DNA of 64,000 nucleotides from contig NZ_BCRM01000005.1 in the NCBI RefSeq assembly GCF_001552595.1, positions 186,001 through 250,000 of the forward strand, read 5' to 3'. This document shows positions 45,796 to 54,913 of the stretch, piece by piece (position 1 is the stretch's first letter; each line of letters starts with the position of its first letter). The DNA comes from Rhodococcus erythropolis NBRC 15567 (GTDB taxonomy: Bacteria > Actinomycetota > Actinomycetes > Mycobacteriales > Mycobacteriaceae). The position numbers and the translations under genes were made by a program. The notes below the pieces were generated by a model, which was not told where the DNA came from, ran no database searches, and saw nothing but the letters and a program-made list of their open reading frames with translations.

Positions 45796-47898
45796 TCATC
45801 CCTTCACAGATGCGAGGGAGCGCTGCGCGGCTTCGACAGTCGCGTCGGCGGTGATGCCGAACTCCCGGTACAAGGTCTTGTAATCGGCGGAAGCGCCGTA
45901 ATGCTCGAGCGAGACGGCCTGGCCGGCGTCGCCGAGGATGCGCCACCACGGCATTGCGATACCGGCTTCGACGGACACGCGTGCGCGGACGGCGGGCGGA
46001 ATGACCTCGTCGCGGTACGCCTGATCCTGCTCGAGGAACCAGTCGAGGCACGGCACGGAAACGACGCGGGTTGCGACGCCCTGAGCTTCGAGGGTCTCGC
46101 GAGCCTCGGTGGCCAGATGCAGTTCGGAACCGGTCGCAAGCAAGATGACCTCGGGCGAACCGTTGGCAGCGTCGACGAGGACGTAAGCGCCGCGCTTGAC
46201 GCCTTCGGCAGCCTTCTCCTTGGTGCCTTCGAGAACCGGGATGTCCTGGCGGGTGAGCGCCAGAGCCGTCGGGCCCGTCTTGTTCTCGAGTGCTGCCTGC
46301 CATGCGAACGAGGTCTCGTTGGCGTCACCCGGGCGGACGACGGCGAGGTTCGGGATCGCTCGAAGAGCAGCGAGGTGCTCGACCGGCTGGTGAGTCGGGC
46401 CGTCTTCGCCGAGACCGATGGAGTCGTGGGTCCAGACGTAGGTGACGGCAGTCTTCATCAGTGCAGCCAGGCGAACCGCCGGACGCATGTAGTCGGAGAA
46501 GACCATGAAGGTTCCGCCGTACGGGCGGGTCGGGCCGTGCAGCGCGATGCCGTTGAGGATCGAGCCCATCGCGTGCTCACGGATACCGAAGTGAAGCGTG
46601 CGGCCGTAAGGCTGCGCAGTCCAGTCGCTCGTGGAGATGGAGAAGGGGCCGAACGAATCTGCGCCCTTGATGGTGGTGTTGTTGCTGCCGGCGAGGTCGG
46701 CGGAACCGCCCCACAGTTCGGGCAGGATCGGTCCGAGCGCGTTGAGTGCCGAACCGGAGGCCTTGCGAGTCGCAACGCCCTTGGCGTCGGCCTCGTAGGT
46801 CGGGAGAGCGTCGGCCCAGCCGGCAGGGAACTCACCGGCGAACAGGCGGTCGAAGAGTTCCTTGCGCTCGGACTCACGTGCGGCCCACGCGTCGAACTCG
46901 ACCTGCCATGCCTTGTGTGCGTCGGCTCCGCGCGAGACGACCTCACGGGCGTGAGCCAGAGCGTCGGCGTCGACGTCGAAGGACTTGCTCGGATCGAAGC
47001 CGAGGGCTTCCTTGACCGCAGCGACCTCGTCGGCACCGAGTGCGGAGCCGTGAACGTCGCCGGTGTTCATCTTCTTCGGCGCCGGGAAACCGATGATGGT
47101 GCGGAGCAAGATGATGGACGGACGATCGACGACGGCCTTGGCAGCGGCAACCGCGTCGAGGATGCCGGAGACGTTCTCGCCACCCTCGACGTGCTGAACG
47201 TGCCAGCCGTATGCCTCGTAGCGCTTTCCGACATCTTCGCCGAGAGCGATGGCGGTGTCGTGCTCGATGGAGATCTTGTTGTCGTCGTAGAAGACGATCA
47301 GGTTGCCCAGTTCCTGGACACCGGCGAGAGACGACGCCTCGGAGGTGACGCCTTCCTCGATGTCACCGTCGGACGCGATCACGTAGATGTGATGGTCGAA
47401 GGGAGAGGAGCCGACCGGGGTCTCCGGATCGAACAGCCCGCGCTCACGACGCGCAGCCATGGCCATGCCGACTGCGGACGCAAGGCCCTGGCCGAGCGGA
47501 CCGGTGGTCATCTCGACGCCGACGGTGTGGCCGACCTCGGGGTGACCGGGGGTCAGTGCGCCCCATGTGCGGAGAGCTTCGAGGTCAGCAAGCTCGAGAC
47601 CGTAGCCCGACAGGTAGAGCTGGGTGTACAGCGTCAAGGACGAATGGCCACAGGAAAGAACGAAGCGGTCACGGCCGACCCATTCTGCATCCGAAGGATC
47701 GTGGCGCATGATGCGCTGAAAGAGGGTGTATGCCAACGGCGCCAAGCTCATTGCAGTTCCGGGATGGCCGTTGCCGACCTTCTGAACCGCGTCGGCGGCG
47801 AGCACGCGGGCGGTATCGACAGCCTTGGTGTCCAGGTCGGTCCAGTCCGAGGGGTGGACGGGTTGCGTGAGGACGTGGATCTCGTCTGTGATCGACAC
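45796..47898 (-). CDS. tkt: Transketolase
   Basis: Thiamine-diphosphate enzyme moving two-carbon units in the pentose-phosphate pathway. 700 residues from GTG 47898 with AGGAGA upstream; the frame opens earlier but without a site. N-terminal [19 protein letters not shown], ThDP motif [18 protein letters not shown] with DDNKIS about 25 residues later, pyrimidine domain [18 protein letters not shown] with catalytic His/Glu. First gene of the five-gene minus-strand operon. Confidence 0.97.
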   Translation of the reverse strand: MSITDEIHVLTQPVHPSDWTDLDTKAVDTARVLAADAVQKVGNGHPGTAMSLAPLAYTLFQRIMRHDPSDAEWVGRDRFVLSCGHSSLTLYTQLYLSGYGLELADLEALRTWGALTPGHPEVGHTVGVEMTTGPLGQGLASAVGMAMAARRERGLFDPETPVGSSPFDHHIYVIASDGDIEEGVTSEASSLAGVQELGNLIVFYDDNKISIEHDTAIALGEDVGKRYEAYGWHVQHVEGGENVSGILDAVAAAKAVVDRPSIILLRTIIGFPAPKKMNTGDVHGSALGADEVAAVKEALGFDPSKSFDVDADALAHAREVVSRGADAHKAWQVEFDAWAARESERKELFDRLFAGEFPAGWADALPTYEADAKGVATRKASGSALNALGPILPELWGGSADLAGSNNTTIKGADSFGPFSISTSDWTAQPYGRTLHFGIREHAMGSILNGIALHGPTRPYGGTFMVFSDYMRPAVRLAALMKTAVTYVWTHDSIGLGEDGPTHQPVEHLAALRAIPNLAVVRPGDANETSFAWQAALENKTGPTALALTRQDIPVLEGTKEKAAEGVKRGAYVLVDAANGSPEVILLATGSELHLATEARETLEAQGVATRVVSVPCLDWFLEQDQAYRDEVIPPAVRARVSVEAGIAMPWWRILGDAGQAVSLEHYGASADYKTLYREFGITADATVEAAQRSLASVKG

Positions 47899-48099
47899 TG
47901 GCAGATGTCTCCTGACATGGTGTACGTGGATTGCGAGGGTGGGGTGTCCCTCCACTGCGTAACCCAGCCTAATGGTCCTGGCTGTCCGGGTCGATTCGGT
48001 TCCTCAATGGCTGCGGTCTACCATCGTTCGTAGTAGAGGACAGTGTCAGCAGTGTGTCGTGAACAGTTAGTGCGGTAACGCGTGGTGCAAGGAGAGAAC

Positions 48100-49083
48100 G
48101 TGCGGACAGGGCAACAGCCGAGCGGACATGGCTTCGGCAGCCCAGGTGCCGCCCCGCGGGCGACCAATACCGATACGGTGTGGGGTCGCGCAACGGGCAA
48201 GGTTCTGGCTTATATCGCGCTCACGAAGCCGCGAGTTATCGAATTGTTGTTGGTGGCAACCATTCCGGCAATGCTGCTGGCCGATCGCGGAACGGTCGAC
48301 ATCGTTCTGATCCTCAGCACCCTCTTCGGTGGCTGGATGGGCGCAGCGAGTGCGAACTCGCTCAACTGCGTCGTCGACGCCGACATCGACAAGGTCATGA
48401 AGCGCACCGCGAAGCGTCCGTTGGCCCGCGAGGCGGTGCCGACCCGTAACGCACTCGTCTTCGGACTTCTTCTCGGACTCGCGTCGTTCCTGTGGCTGTG
48501 GTGGCGAGCCAACCTCCTGGCCGGCATCCTCGTCGTGATCACGATCGCGTTCTACGTCCTCATCTACACGATGGTTCTCAAGCGTCGTACCTGGCAGAAC
48601 GTCATCTGGGGTGGCGCAGCCGGATGTATGCCCGTCCTCGTAGGCTGGGCCGCTGTCACCGGGTCGCTGAGCTGGCAGCCCGTCGTGCTGTTCCTGATCA
48701 TCTTCTTCTGGACGCCGCCGCACACCTGGGCGCTCGCGATGCGATACAAAGAGGATTACAAGGCGGCAGGTGTTCCCATGCTTCCGGTGATCGCCACCGA
48801 GGAGCACGTGACCAAGCAGATCCTGTTCTACAGCTGGGCGATGGTCGTCACGACGCTTGTCCTCGTCCCTGCGTCGGGCGTCATCTACGCCGCAATCACC
48901 ATCGTCGCCGGTGCGTGGTTCCTGCTCATGGCTCATCAGCTGTACCGCAGCGTTCGCGGCGGTGCTCAGGTCAAGCCGCTGCGCCTGTTCCTGCAGTCGA
49001 ACAACTATCTTGCGATCGTTTTCGTCGGCCTCGCTGTCGACTCGGTTCTCGGACTCCAGACGATCAGCGACATGCTCAGCTGA
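48100..49083 (+). CDS. ctaB: Protohaem IX farnesyltransferase (haem O synthase)
   Basis: Attaches farnesyl to haem B for cytochrome aa3 oxidase. 327 residues from GTG 48100 (AGGAGA six bases before); GTG 48082 is possible but runs through the site. UbiA-type with nine or so membrane helices. Prenyl-PP motif [20 protein letters not shown] (NxxxDxxxD) and the second Asp-rich loop near [14 protein letters not shown] are present. Divergent from tkt; ends at a 21-bp hairpin. Confidence 0.95.
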   Translation: MRTGQQPSGHGFGSPGAAPRATNTDTVWGRATGKVLAYIALTKPRVIELLLVATIPAMLLADRGTVDIVLILSTLFGGWMGAASANSLNCVVDADIDKVMKRTAKRPLAREAVPTRNALVFGLLLGLASFLWLWWRANLLAGILVVITIAFYVLIYTMVLKRRTWQNVIWGGAAGCMPVLVGWAAVTGSLSWQPVVLFLIIFFWTPPHTWALAMRYKEDYKAAGVPMLPVIATEEHVTKQILFYSWAMVVTTLVLVPASGVIYAAITIVAGAWFLLMAHQLYRSVRGGAQVKPLRLFLQSNNYLAIVFVGLAVDSVLGLQTISDMLS

Positions 49084-49088
49084 TTCTG

Positions 49089-49132
49089 CTGTGCGCCTTT
49101 ATTAACCGCGGGCGGTTAATAAAGGCGCACAG
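49089..49132. terminator. 21-bp perfect inverted repeat between ctaB and qor
   Basis: CTGTGCGCCTTTATTAACCGC (49089-49109) is followed by GG and its exact reverse complement (49112-49132). The repeat lies between two convergent genes, 5 nt after the ctaB stop and 7 nt before the qor stop, so it can end both transcripts. AT-rich centre; no T tract. Confidence 0.85.
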
Positions 49133-49139
49133 CACTTTG

Positions 49140-50105
49140 CTAGGGGATCAGAACGATCGACCCGGTCGTTGCTCTACCTTCCAGATCCCGATGGGCTGTT
49201 GCCGCGTCGGCGAGGGGATACTCGGCGCCGACGCGAATATCGAGCTTCCCGGCCGCAATGGCGTCGAAGACATCGCCGGCCCGCCAGGTCAGTTCCTCAC
49301 GAGTGCGAATGTGATGCGCGAGCGTCGGACGCGTCAGGAACAGCGAACCCGATGAATTTAGCCGCTGCGGATCGACGGGCGGAACGGGTCCACTGGCCGC
49401 ACCGAACAATGCGACAGTGCCGCGAATACGGACGGAAGCCAGGCTCGAATCAAACGTTGTCGCGCCGACGCCGTCGTATGCCGCCGCGACTCCTTCGCCG
49501 CCGGTCAACTCCCGGACTCGCGCTGCTATGTCCTCGTCGTACCGCAGGACCTCCGAGGCACCGGCGCCGCGCGAGAGTTCTTCCTTCGCATCCGACGACA
49601 CAGTCGTGATGACCTTCGCCCCGAGGCTGACGGCCATCTGCGTCAGGATCAACCCGACGCCGCCCGCGCCTGCGTGCACGAGCACGGTGTCGCCGCTCTG
49701 GATCGGATACGTCGACTTCGCGAGGTAGTGCGCCGTCATCCCCTGCAGGAGCGCCGACGCTGCGGCCGATGCCGGGACACCGTCAGGCACTTTCACGGCG
49801 ACTGCGGCGGGAACAGCCACCTTCTCGGCGTAGCTGCCCGTGGCGGCCGCCCACGCGACACGGTCACCAACGGCGAATTCGGTGACGTCGGAACCGACAG
49901 CTTCGACGACGCCGCTGCCCTCGTCGCCGGGAATGTAGGGGAGCGGACGCTTGTACTGGCCCATTCGGAAATACGTGTCGATGAAATTGATGCCGATCGC
50001 TTCGGTCCTGACGAGTAGATCGCCTGGGCCGGGTGTCGGTTCGGGTTGTTCGGTCAGAGTCAGAACCTCTGGTCCGCCGGTCTCGGTCACGTAGATGGCT
50101 CGCAT
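49140..50105 (-). CDS. qor: Zinc-free NADPH:quinone oxidoreductase
   Basis: 321 residues of the MDR superfamily, quinone-reductase branch (no zinc ligands). N-terminal GroES-like domain, with YIPGDEGSGVVEAVG; Rossmann site VLVHAGAGGVGLILTQMAVSLGAKVITT; C-terminal SSGSLFLTRPTLAHHI, characteristic of zeta-crystallin/QOR enzymes. One-electron or two-electron quinone reduction and detoxification are likely. Convergent with ctaB, divergent from the small protein gene at 50189. Confidence 0.94.
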   Translation of the reverse strand: MRAIYVTETGGPEVLTLTEQPEPTPGPGDLLVRTEAIGINFIDTYFRMGQYKRPLPYIPGDEGSGVVEAVGSDVTEFAVGDRVAWAAATGSYAEKVAVPAAVAVKVPDGVPASAAASALLQGMTAHYLAKSTYPIQSGDTVLVHAGAGGVGLILTQMAVSLGAKVITTVSSDAKEELSRGAGASEVLRYDEDIAARVRELTGGEGVAAAYDGVGATTFDSSLASVRIRGTVALFGAASGPVPPVDPQRLNSSGSLFLTRPTLAHHIRTREELTWRAGDVFDAIAAGKLDIRVGAEYPLADAATAHRDLEGRATTGSIVLIP

Positions 50106-50188
50106 GGTTTCTGTTCTACACCCGAGACGGCCGACGCTCAGTCCATGCCTGGTGTCGCTTCCGGGCTACCGACCAGTATTGTCGAGTC

Positions 50189-50551
50189 ATGAGCACCGAT
50201 ACCGAGAAGTCGGACGCCACCCCGTCCGCGCCGGAACTGCCGAAGTCCACGGTGAACGCCATCACCAAGTTCGTCGCCGAGCACGGCGGCACCGCCAGCG
50301 CCGTCATTCAGCCGGTCGGCCTGGCCGGCGTTCGCATCACTCTCGTGGGTGCCGACGGCATCCTCGGTGATCAGGTCGTCGAGGACCTCGCCACGGCCAA
50401 TGCCGTCGTTGCGTCCTTCGACACCGTCACCGTTGCCGAGTGGGAGCGTGAGCTGACGAGCATCGTCACCCCCCAGGAAGGCCACTTCAAGAAGATGGCC
50501 GGTTGGGTCGCCAACCAGACTCGGTTCCCGAAAGCACGCAACGAAGCCTGA
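50189..50551 (+). CDS. Small conserved hypothetical protein
   Basis: 120 residues from ATG 50189; the frame is open upstream but has no site there. Acidic N terminus, then a predicted alpha/beta fold: STVNAITKFVAEHGGTASAV, VRITLVGADGILGDQVVEDL and VASFDTVTVAEWERELTSIV. No membrane helix or cysteine. Not recognised. It lies between qor and ctaA and ends at a strong convergent hairpin. Confidence 0.78.
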   Translation: MSTDTEKSDATPSAPELPKSTVNAITKFVAEHGGTASAVIQPVGLAGVRITLVGADGILGDQVVEDLATANAVVASFDTVTVAEWERELTSIVTPQEGHFKKMAGWVANQTRFPKARNEA

Positions 50552-50555
50552 AATG

Positions 50556-50603
50556 ACGTGTGGGGCGTAGGAACACTTCTTGGTGTTCCTACGCCCCACA
50601 CGT
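50556..50603. terminator. 21-bp perfect inverted repeat before ctaA
   Basis: Stem 50556-50576 pairs perfectly with 50583-50603 around TTCTTG, starting 4 nt after the small-protein stop and ending 11 nt before the ctaA stop on the opposite strand. Serves both convergent genes. Confidence 0.85.
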
Positions 50604-50614
50604 GTCTTGAAGCG

Positions 50615-51589
50615 TCAGAGAGCCGGTATCGGCGAATCGGTCGGCGTGTACTGGCGGGTCTTACCCGCAGCCCAAACTGCTGCGGTCGCAGCCGTGCACA
50701 GTCCCGCACCGGCGACGTGCATGATCACCAGAACTTCCGGCACATCGGTGAAGTACTGCACGACCCCGATGAGCGCTTGGGCGAGGATCAGTCCGAGCAG
50801 GACCTTCAGACGGATCTTCACGGCCGCAGATGTCCCGACCGCATATAGACCGAATGTCAGACCCACGACCAGCGCAAGATATCCGACCAGCAGCTGTGAG
50901 TGCAGATGAACAAGCGTCACGATCTCGACCTCCAGGCGCGGAACCGTGCGGTCCAGGCCCTTGTCGCCCGCGTGGGGACCTGCACCCGTCACGAGAGTTC
51001 CGGCGACCAATACGCCGGCCAGCGCGACTCCGGACAGCGCGGTCAGCCAGCGAAGCGGCTTCGGCATCACGACCAGAGTTGTTGCCTCGTCGGGTTCCGC
51101 GATCTTCGCGTACATCACCGTGGCAACCCAGACCATCAGCATCGACGCAACCAAGTGAATGGCGACCGTCCACCACAGGAGACCTGTGAGGACGGTGATA
51201 CCGCCGATCACTGCCTGAACGACAGTGCCGAGCGGCATCATCCAGGCGTAGACAAGCACCTCTTTGCGGCGGCGAGCGCGAGTCACCGCGAGCACGATTG
51301 CGGCAGCGACGATGACGACCAGGAACGTGAGTAGGCGGTTGCCGAACTCGACGGCTTGGTGAATCACCGCGACCTGTCCGTGGCCGACCGGGACGAAGCT
51401 ACCGGGGAAGCACTGCGGCCACGTCGGGCAACCGAGTCCCGAGTCCGTCACGCGCACCACAGCGCCGGTGACAGCGATGCCGCCCTGCGTCAGGATCACG
51501 ATGAACGCGATGATTTTCTGCGTTTTCAGCGAGGGGAGAGGTAGTCGATCCACCAAGCGTAAAAATCCGGCATACACACGATTCACCAC
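50615..51589 (-). CDS. ctaA: Haem A synthase
   Basis: Oxidises the C8 methyl of haem O to haem A, following CtaB. 324 residues, about eight membrane helices. Typical CtaA/COX15 features: early GGIAVTGAVVRVTDSGLGCPTWPQC with the conserved Cys pair region, HQAVEFGNRLL and LVHLHSQLLVGYL supplying haem-ligand histidines, and a symmetric second half. Minus strand, after the secreted-protein gene by 89 nt. Confidence 0.93.
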   Translation of the reverse strand: MVNRVYAGFLRLVDRLPLPSLKTQKIIAFIVILTQGGIAVTGAVVRVTDSGLGCPTWPQCFPGSFVPVGHGQVAVIHQAVEFGNRLLTFLVVIVAAAIVLAVTRARRRKEVLVYAWMMPLGTVVQAVIGGITVLTGLLWWTVAIHLVASMLMVWVATVMYAKIAEPDEATTLVVMPKPLRWLTALSGVALAGVLVAGTLVTGAGPHAGDKGLDRTVPRLEVEIVTLVHLHSQLLVGYLALVVGLTFGLYAVGTSAAVKIRLKVLLGLILAQALIGVVQYFTDVPEVLVIMHVAGAGLCTAATAAVWAAGKTRQYTPTDSPIPAL

Positions 51590-51678
51590 GCCAACGATCG
51601 TAGTTCCCCATCAACTACACAGTGTCGTTGGGGGCAGGCGCGAAGCGAGCTGCCCCGCGTCGTCGGGACCAGCTTGCG

Positions 51679-53124
51679 TCAGTTCGCGCGAACGCGCACG
51701 ATTCCCGAGATCGTTCCCTGGAAGTACTCGCCCGACTCGGTGATGAGTGCCGACATCTGCAGGGTGTCGTTGAGGATCGTCGACGGCAGCGGAGTCGAAC
51801 CGATCTGTGACCCGTCCTTCGAGTCGATCACCGCGAACGAGTACCCGTCGAGCGGAGAGGTGCTCGGATTACCGTCCCGCGTGACGGTGTAGATCGAGCC
51901 GTCCGCCGTCGAGAGGTGCGGTACCGCGGAGCTACGAATCGTGTTGTCCCACACGACATGGCAGCCGACCGGATCTATGTCGACCCGGGTCATTCCGCCG
52001 TTGAAGGGTGCCGTGGCGGGGACCGCTGGACCGGCACCTTCAGGAGTCGTGGGGTACGGGTATCCGTAAGTGCCGGCCACGTAGACCGAATGACCGATGC
52101 CGACGGGGGAGTTCTCGCTGCCACTCGGTGAGCCGTCCTTGCTGGCCGCGGACAACACCGGCTGCGTGCACACCTCGGCGCCCGTGTCAGCGCGATAGAC
52201 GTGCAAGCTCACTGTCGGGTGGGCGTTGTCGACGATGGTCAAGAAATCGCTGCCCGTCGACGGGCCGAAGTACGTCGGAGTCGATCCGGTTCCCCAGCTG
52301 AGCTGACCCGGATTGCGGGCCGGCCCTCGGTCGTACGGCTGACGCCAGTCGATGACGACTTCGTCGCCACTTCGCTTCAGTTGGTAAAGCGCGTGGGTCG
52401 TTGCGACGGCAGTGCCAGTCGGGGAGGTGGAGATGCTGTTCTGCACCTGCTCACCCTCGGGGAGCGCAATGCTGTGCGCGATTCGATCCGCGCCGACGTA
52501 CCCGACGGTGCCGTGCCCCGTGGCGAACCAGACATTGCCGTCCCAATCCGGAGCGAGGCCGGTGACGTTGTCGTCGGCGGCAACCGCACCACTGAGATCG
52601 ATGACATCCGCGAGTTCCAGCCGCCAACTGCCGTCCGGATTCTGCGCATGGGAAATGCGGACCAGTTGACGGTTTCCGTCGACGGCTACGAGACGGTTCT
52701 CGTTGTCGAGGTAGGCGTAGACGCCGCCGAGCAGGCTGCCCTTCGCGAGCGGCAGTTGCGCGACCGACCGTCCCAAGGGTGTGGCGTCGGCTTTCGGATC
52801 GATCAAATGGATGGTCGGGATCTGGCCGATCATCGTCGTGCAGAGCGAGACGATCATGCCGTCGGAACCCTGGAGGACCGTCGGGCAGGCGGCCATCATC
52901 GGGAAAGCTGTCACCTCGTGTGGGCCGGTTCCTGGACCAGGCAGCGGCGTGACGTCGGACGAGCCCGCGTCACCGTGCATGGTGGAAGTACCGACGGGAC
53001 CGAGGTGCGGATTTGCAGGTGCGAGTGGACCGGACACCGAGGGGGTCGCCGTTGCGGGTCCGGCACACAACATCACTGTTGCGGCCACACAGCCGACGAT
53101 CTGAGCTGTCCGTCGTGTACTCAC
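51679..53124 (-). CDS. Secreted beta-propeller-like protein, unknown function
   Basis: 481 residues from GTG 53124, which overlaps the permease stop as GTGA. A Sec signal peptide is clear (RR then IVGCVAATVMLCAGPATA). The mature part has repeated strands of propeller type: ENRLVAVDGNRQLVRIS, VTGLAPDWDGNVWFATGHGTVGYV, GSIYTVTRDGNPSTSPLDG and VIDSKDGSQIG. Only a few cysteines, so disulfides are possible. No catalytic motif found. Translational coupling to an ABC exporter suggests a partner or substrate-related role; that is inference. Confidence 0.75.
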   Translation of the reverse strand: MSTRRTAQIVGCVAATVMLCAGPATATPSVSGPLAPANPHLGPVGTSTMHGDAGSSDVTPLPGPGTGPHEVTAFPMMAACPTVLQGSDGMIVSLCTTMIGQIPTIHLIDPKADATPLGRSVAQLPLAKGSLLGGVYAYLDNENRLVAVDGNRQLVRISHAQNPDGSWRLELADVIDLSGAVAADDNVTGLAPDWDGNVWFATGHGTVGYVGADRIAHSIALPEGEQVQNSISTSPTGTAVATTHALYQLKRSGDEVVIDWRQPYDRGPARNPGQLSWGTGSTPTYFGPSTGSDFLTIVDNAHPTVSLHVYRADTGAEVCTQPVLSAASKDGSPSGSENSPVGIGHSVYVAGTYGYPYPTTPEGAGPAVPATAPFNGGMTRVDIDPVGCHVVWDNTIRSSAVPHLSTADGSIYTVTRDGNPSTSPLDGYSFAVIDSKDGSQIGSTPLPSTILNDTLQMSALITESGEYFQGTISGIVRVRAN

Positions 53125-53975
53125 GTGAACTTGAACCACCTTGCTGCGCAGACTCCGGCCACTGCGGCCCAGACGAGAAGTACGAGAATCGAGAACCAGT
53201 CCATCGAGGTGTCGAGGGCCGCTTCGAGTGCGTGTGCGAGAGCGCCGGAGGGAACAATGCGCACCAGCGTGTGAACAGCGGTCGGGAGTTCACCGCTGGC
53301 GAAGACCACACTGCCGATGCCCACCATGATGAACCACAGGACGTTGGCGAGCGCGAGAACGATTTCTGCTCGCAATGTACCGCCGAGCAGGAGGCCAAGC
53401 GCGGCAAATGTGACAGTACCGATGGCAATGACCACTGCGCCGAGTACAAGTTCGACGAACGACGGGCGCCACCCCAACGCCAAACCGATAGCGCCGAGCA
53501 ACAGCGACTGCAGCGCCACGACGATGATGACGGCAGCGCTCTTGCCTGCGATGATTCCCCAGCGCGGTAGCGGAGTTGCACCGAGTCGTTTGAGCGCGCC
53601 GTATCGGCGATCGAATCCGACGGCGATGGCCTGTCCGGTGAACGCCGTCGACATCACGGCAACCATCATGACACCAGGGAGCACGGTATCGACCCGAGAA
53701 TCGCCCAAATCGCCGATCGGAAGTAGACACAGTCCGATGAGCAGGGTGATCGGGATGAACATGGTGAGCAGCAATTGCTCACCGTTGCGGAGCAGAAGAG
53801 TCAGCTCCAGTTTGGTCTGCGCCGCCAGCATCTTGGCCGCCGAATTGGGGCGGGGATCCGGCGAGAAGGTGCCTGGCTCGAAGCGGTTCTCGGCGAGCCG
53901 TCGGTCTCTGGCAACGCTGATGGGACTGCTCTGGCCGTTCGACGCTGTTTCGTTCATGACCTTGATCTCCGTCAT
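53121..53975 (-). CDS. ABC transporter permease (ABC-2 type)
   Basis: 284 residues from ATG 53975 overlapping the ATPase stop (ATGA). About 60 soluble N-terminal residues, then six membrane segments including LLLTMFIPITLLIGLCLLPIG and VMMVAVMSTAFTGQAIAVGFDRRYGALKRLGATPLP, the latter with the ABC-2 family ERR-like motif (DRRYGALKRLGATP). Fits exporters of drug or lipid type; mycobacterial synteny places an equivalent near ctaA. Confidence 0.9.
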   Translation of the reverse strand: MTEIKVMNETASNGQSSPISVARDRRLAENRFEPGTFSPDPRPNSAAKMLAAQTKLELTLLLRNGEQLLLTMFIPITLLIGLCLLPIGDLGDSRVDTVLPGVMMVAVMSTAFTGQAIAVGFDRRYGALKRLGATPLPRWGIIAGKSAAVIIVVALQSLLLGAIGLALGWRPSFVELVLGAVVIAIGTVTFAALGLLLGGTLRAEIVLALANVLWFIMVGIGSVVFASGELPTAVHTLVRIVPSGALAHALEAALDTSMDWFSILVLLVWAAVAGVCAARWFKFT

Positions 53976-54913
53976 CCCCTCAGTTCCCGGCCCGTCAATT
54001 CGAGGAAGACGTCTTCCAGACTCCGTTGATCGACGCGAATGTCGTTGATCAGCACGTCCTGATCGGCACACCACGTCGCAACTGTTGCCACGGTTGCCGG
54101 ATCGATTGCACCTTCGACGACGTAGGTGCCTGGGTTGGATTCCTCGATGCGGAACCCGGCGAGTGAACCGGCCAGCGAATCGAGGCTCAAACCGGGAACC
54201 GTCGTCAGACGGAGTTGTCCTTCGGCGCCCTTGCTGGTGACCTCGGCCGGCGTTCCCGATGCGACGATCTTGCCGTGGTCGATGATGACCAGTTCGTCGG
54301 CGAGTGCTTCGGCCTCGTCCATGAGGTGTGTGGTGAGCAGGACGCTCACGCCGTCGCGTCGCAGAGCGTCGATGAGTTCCCACACGAGCAGGCGCGCCTG
54401 AGCGTCGAGCCCAGCGGTGGGTTCGTCCAGAAATACCAATTCGGGGCGGCCGACCAGCGCGCACGCCAGGGACAGTCGTTGCTGCTGGCCTCCGGAGAGA
54501 CGGCGGTACGGGGTCTTGCGCGCATCGGTGAGGCCGAGTTTGGAAAGGAGCCAGGCGGGATCGAGCGGGTCGGCCGAGTATGCGGCCACGAGGTCGAGCA
54601 TTTCCCCGGCCTTGGACCCGGGGTACGCGCCGCCGCCCTGCAACATGACGCCGATTCGTGAGCGGACTTCACCGGAGTCGGCGATGGGGTCGAGACCGAG
54701 CACTCGAACCGTGCCGGCATCGGGGGTGACAAACCCTTCGCACATCTCGACGGTGGTTGTCTTACCGGCTCCGTTGGGGCCGAGCAGGGCAACGACCTGG
54801 GCCGTCTCGACAGTGAGATCGATACCGTCGACGGCTCGAACACCGTCGAAGGACTTGACGACACCCTGGATCTGTACCGCCGGCGTCGACGATCTGGAGG
54901 CTCTCGAGGTCAC
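53972..54913 (-). CDS. ABC transporter ATP-binding protein
   Basis: 313 residues, GTG start overlapping the mannosyltransferase stop by 4 nt. Walker A LLGPNGAGKTTTVEMCEGF, signature YRRLSGGQQQRLSLACAL, Walker B LVFLDEPTAGLDAQARL and H-loop LLTTHLMDEAEALAD. C-terminal part has the domain seen in drug/lipid exporters of the DrrA/CcmA class. Pairs with the permease that follows. Confidence 0.95.
   Translation of the reverse strand: MTSRASRSSTPAVQIQGVVKSFDGVRAVDGIDLTVETAQVVALLGPNGAGKTTTVEMCEGFVTPDAGTVRVLGLDPIADSGEVRSRIGVMLQGGGAYPGSKAGEMLDLVAAYSADPLDPAWLLSKLGLTDARKTPYRRLSGGQQQRLSLACALVGRPELVFLDEPTAGLDAQARLLVWELIDALRRDGVSVLLTTHLMDEAEALADELVIIDHGKIVASGTPAEVTSKGAEGQLRLTTVPGLSLDSLAGSLAGFRIEESNPGTYVVEGAIDPATVATVATWCADQDVLINDIRVDQRSLEDVFLELTGRELRG

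Noticed and set aside
44666-46303. Extended tal frame up to 46303
   Set aside because: The upstream portion lies inside tkt in a different frame and is a low-complexity Arg-rich translation; ATG 45790 begins the real protein.
45784-48033. 749-codon open frame on the plus strand opposite tkt
   Set aside because: The complementary strand codes for a full, motif-perfect transketolase; the other frame has no domain and an unlikely composition.
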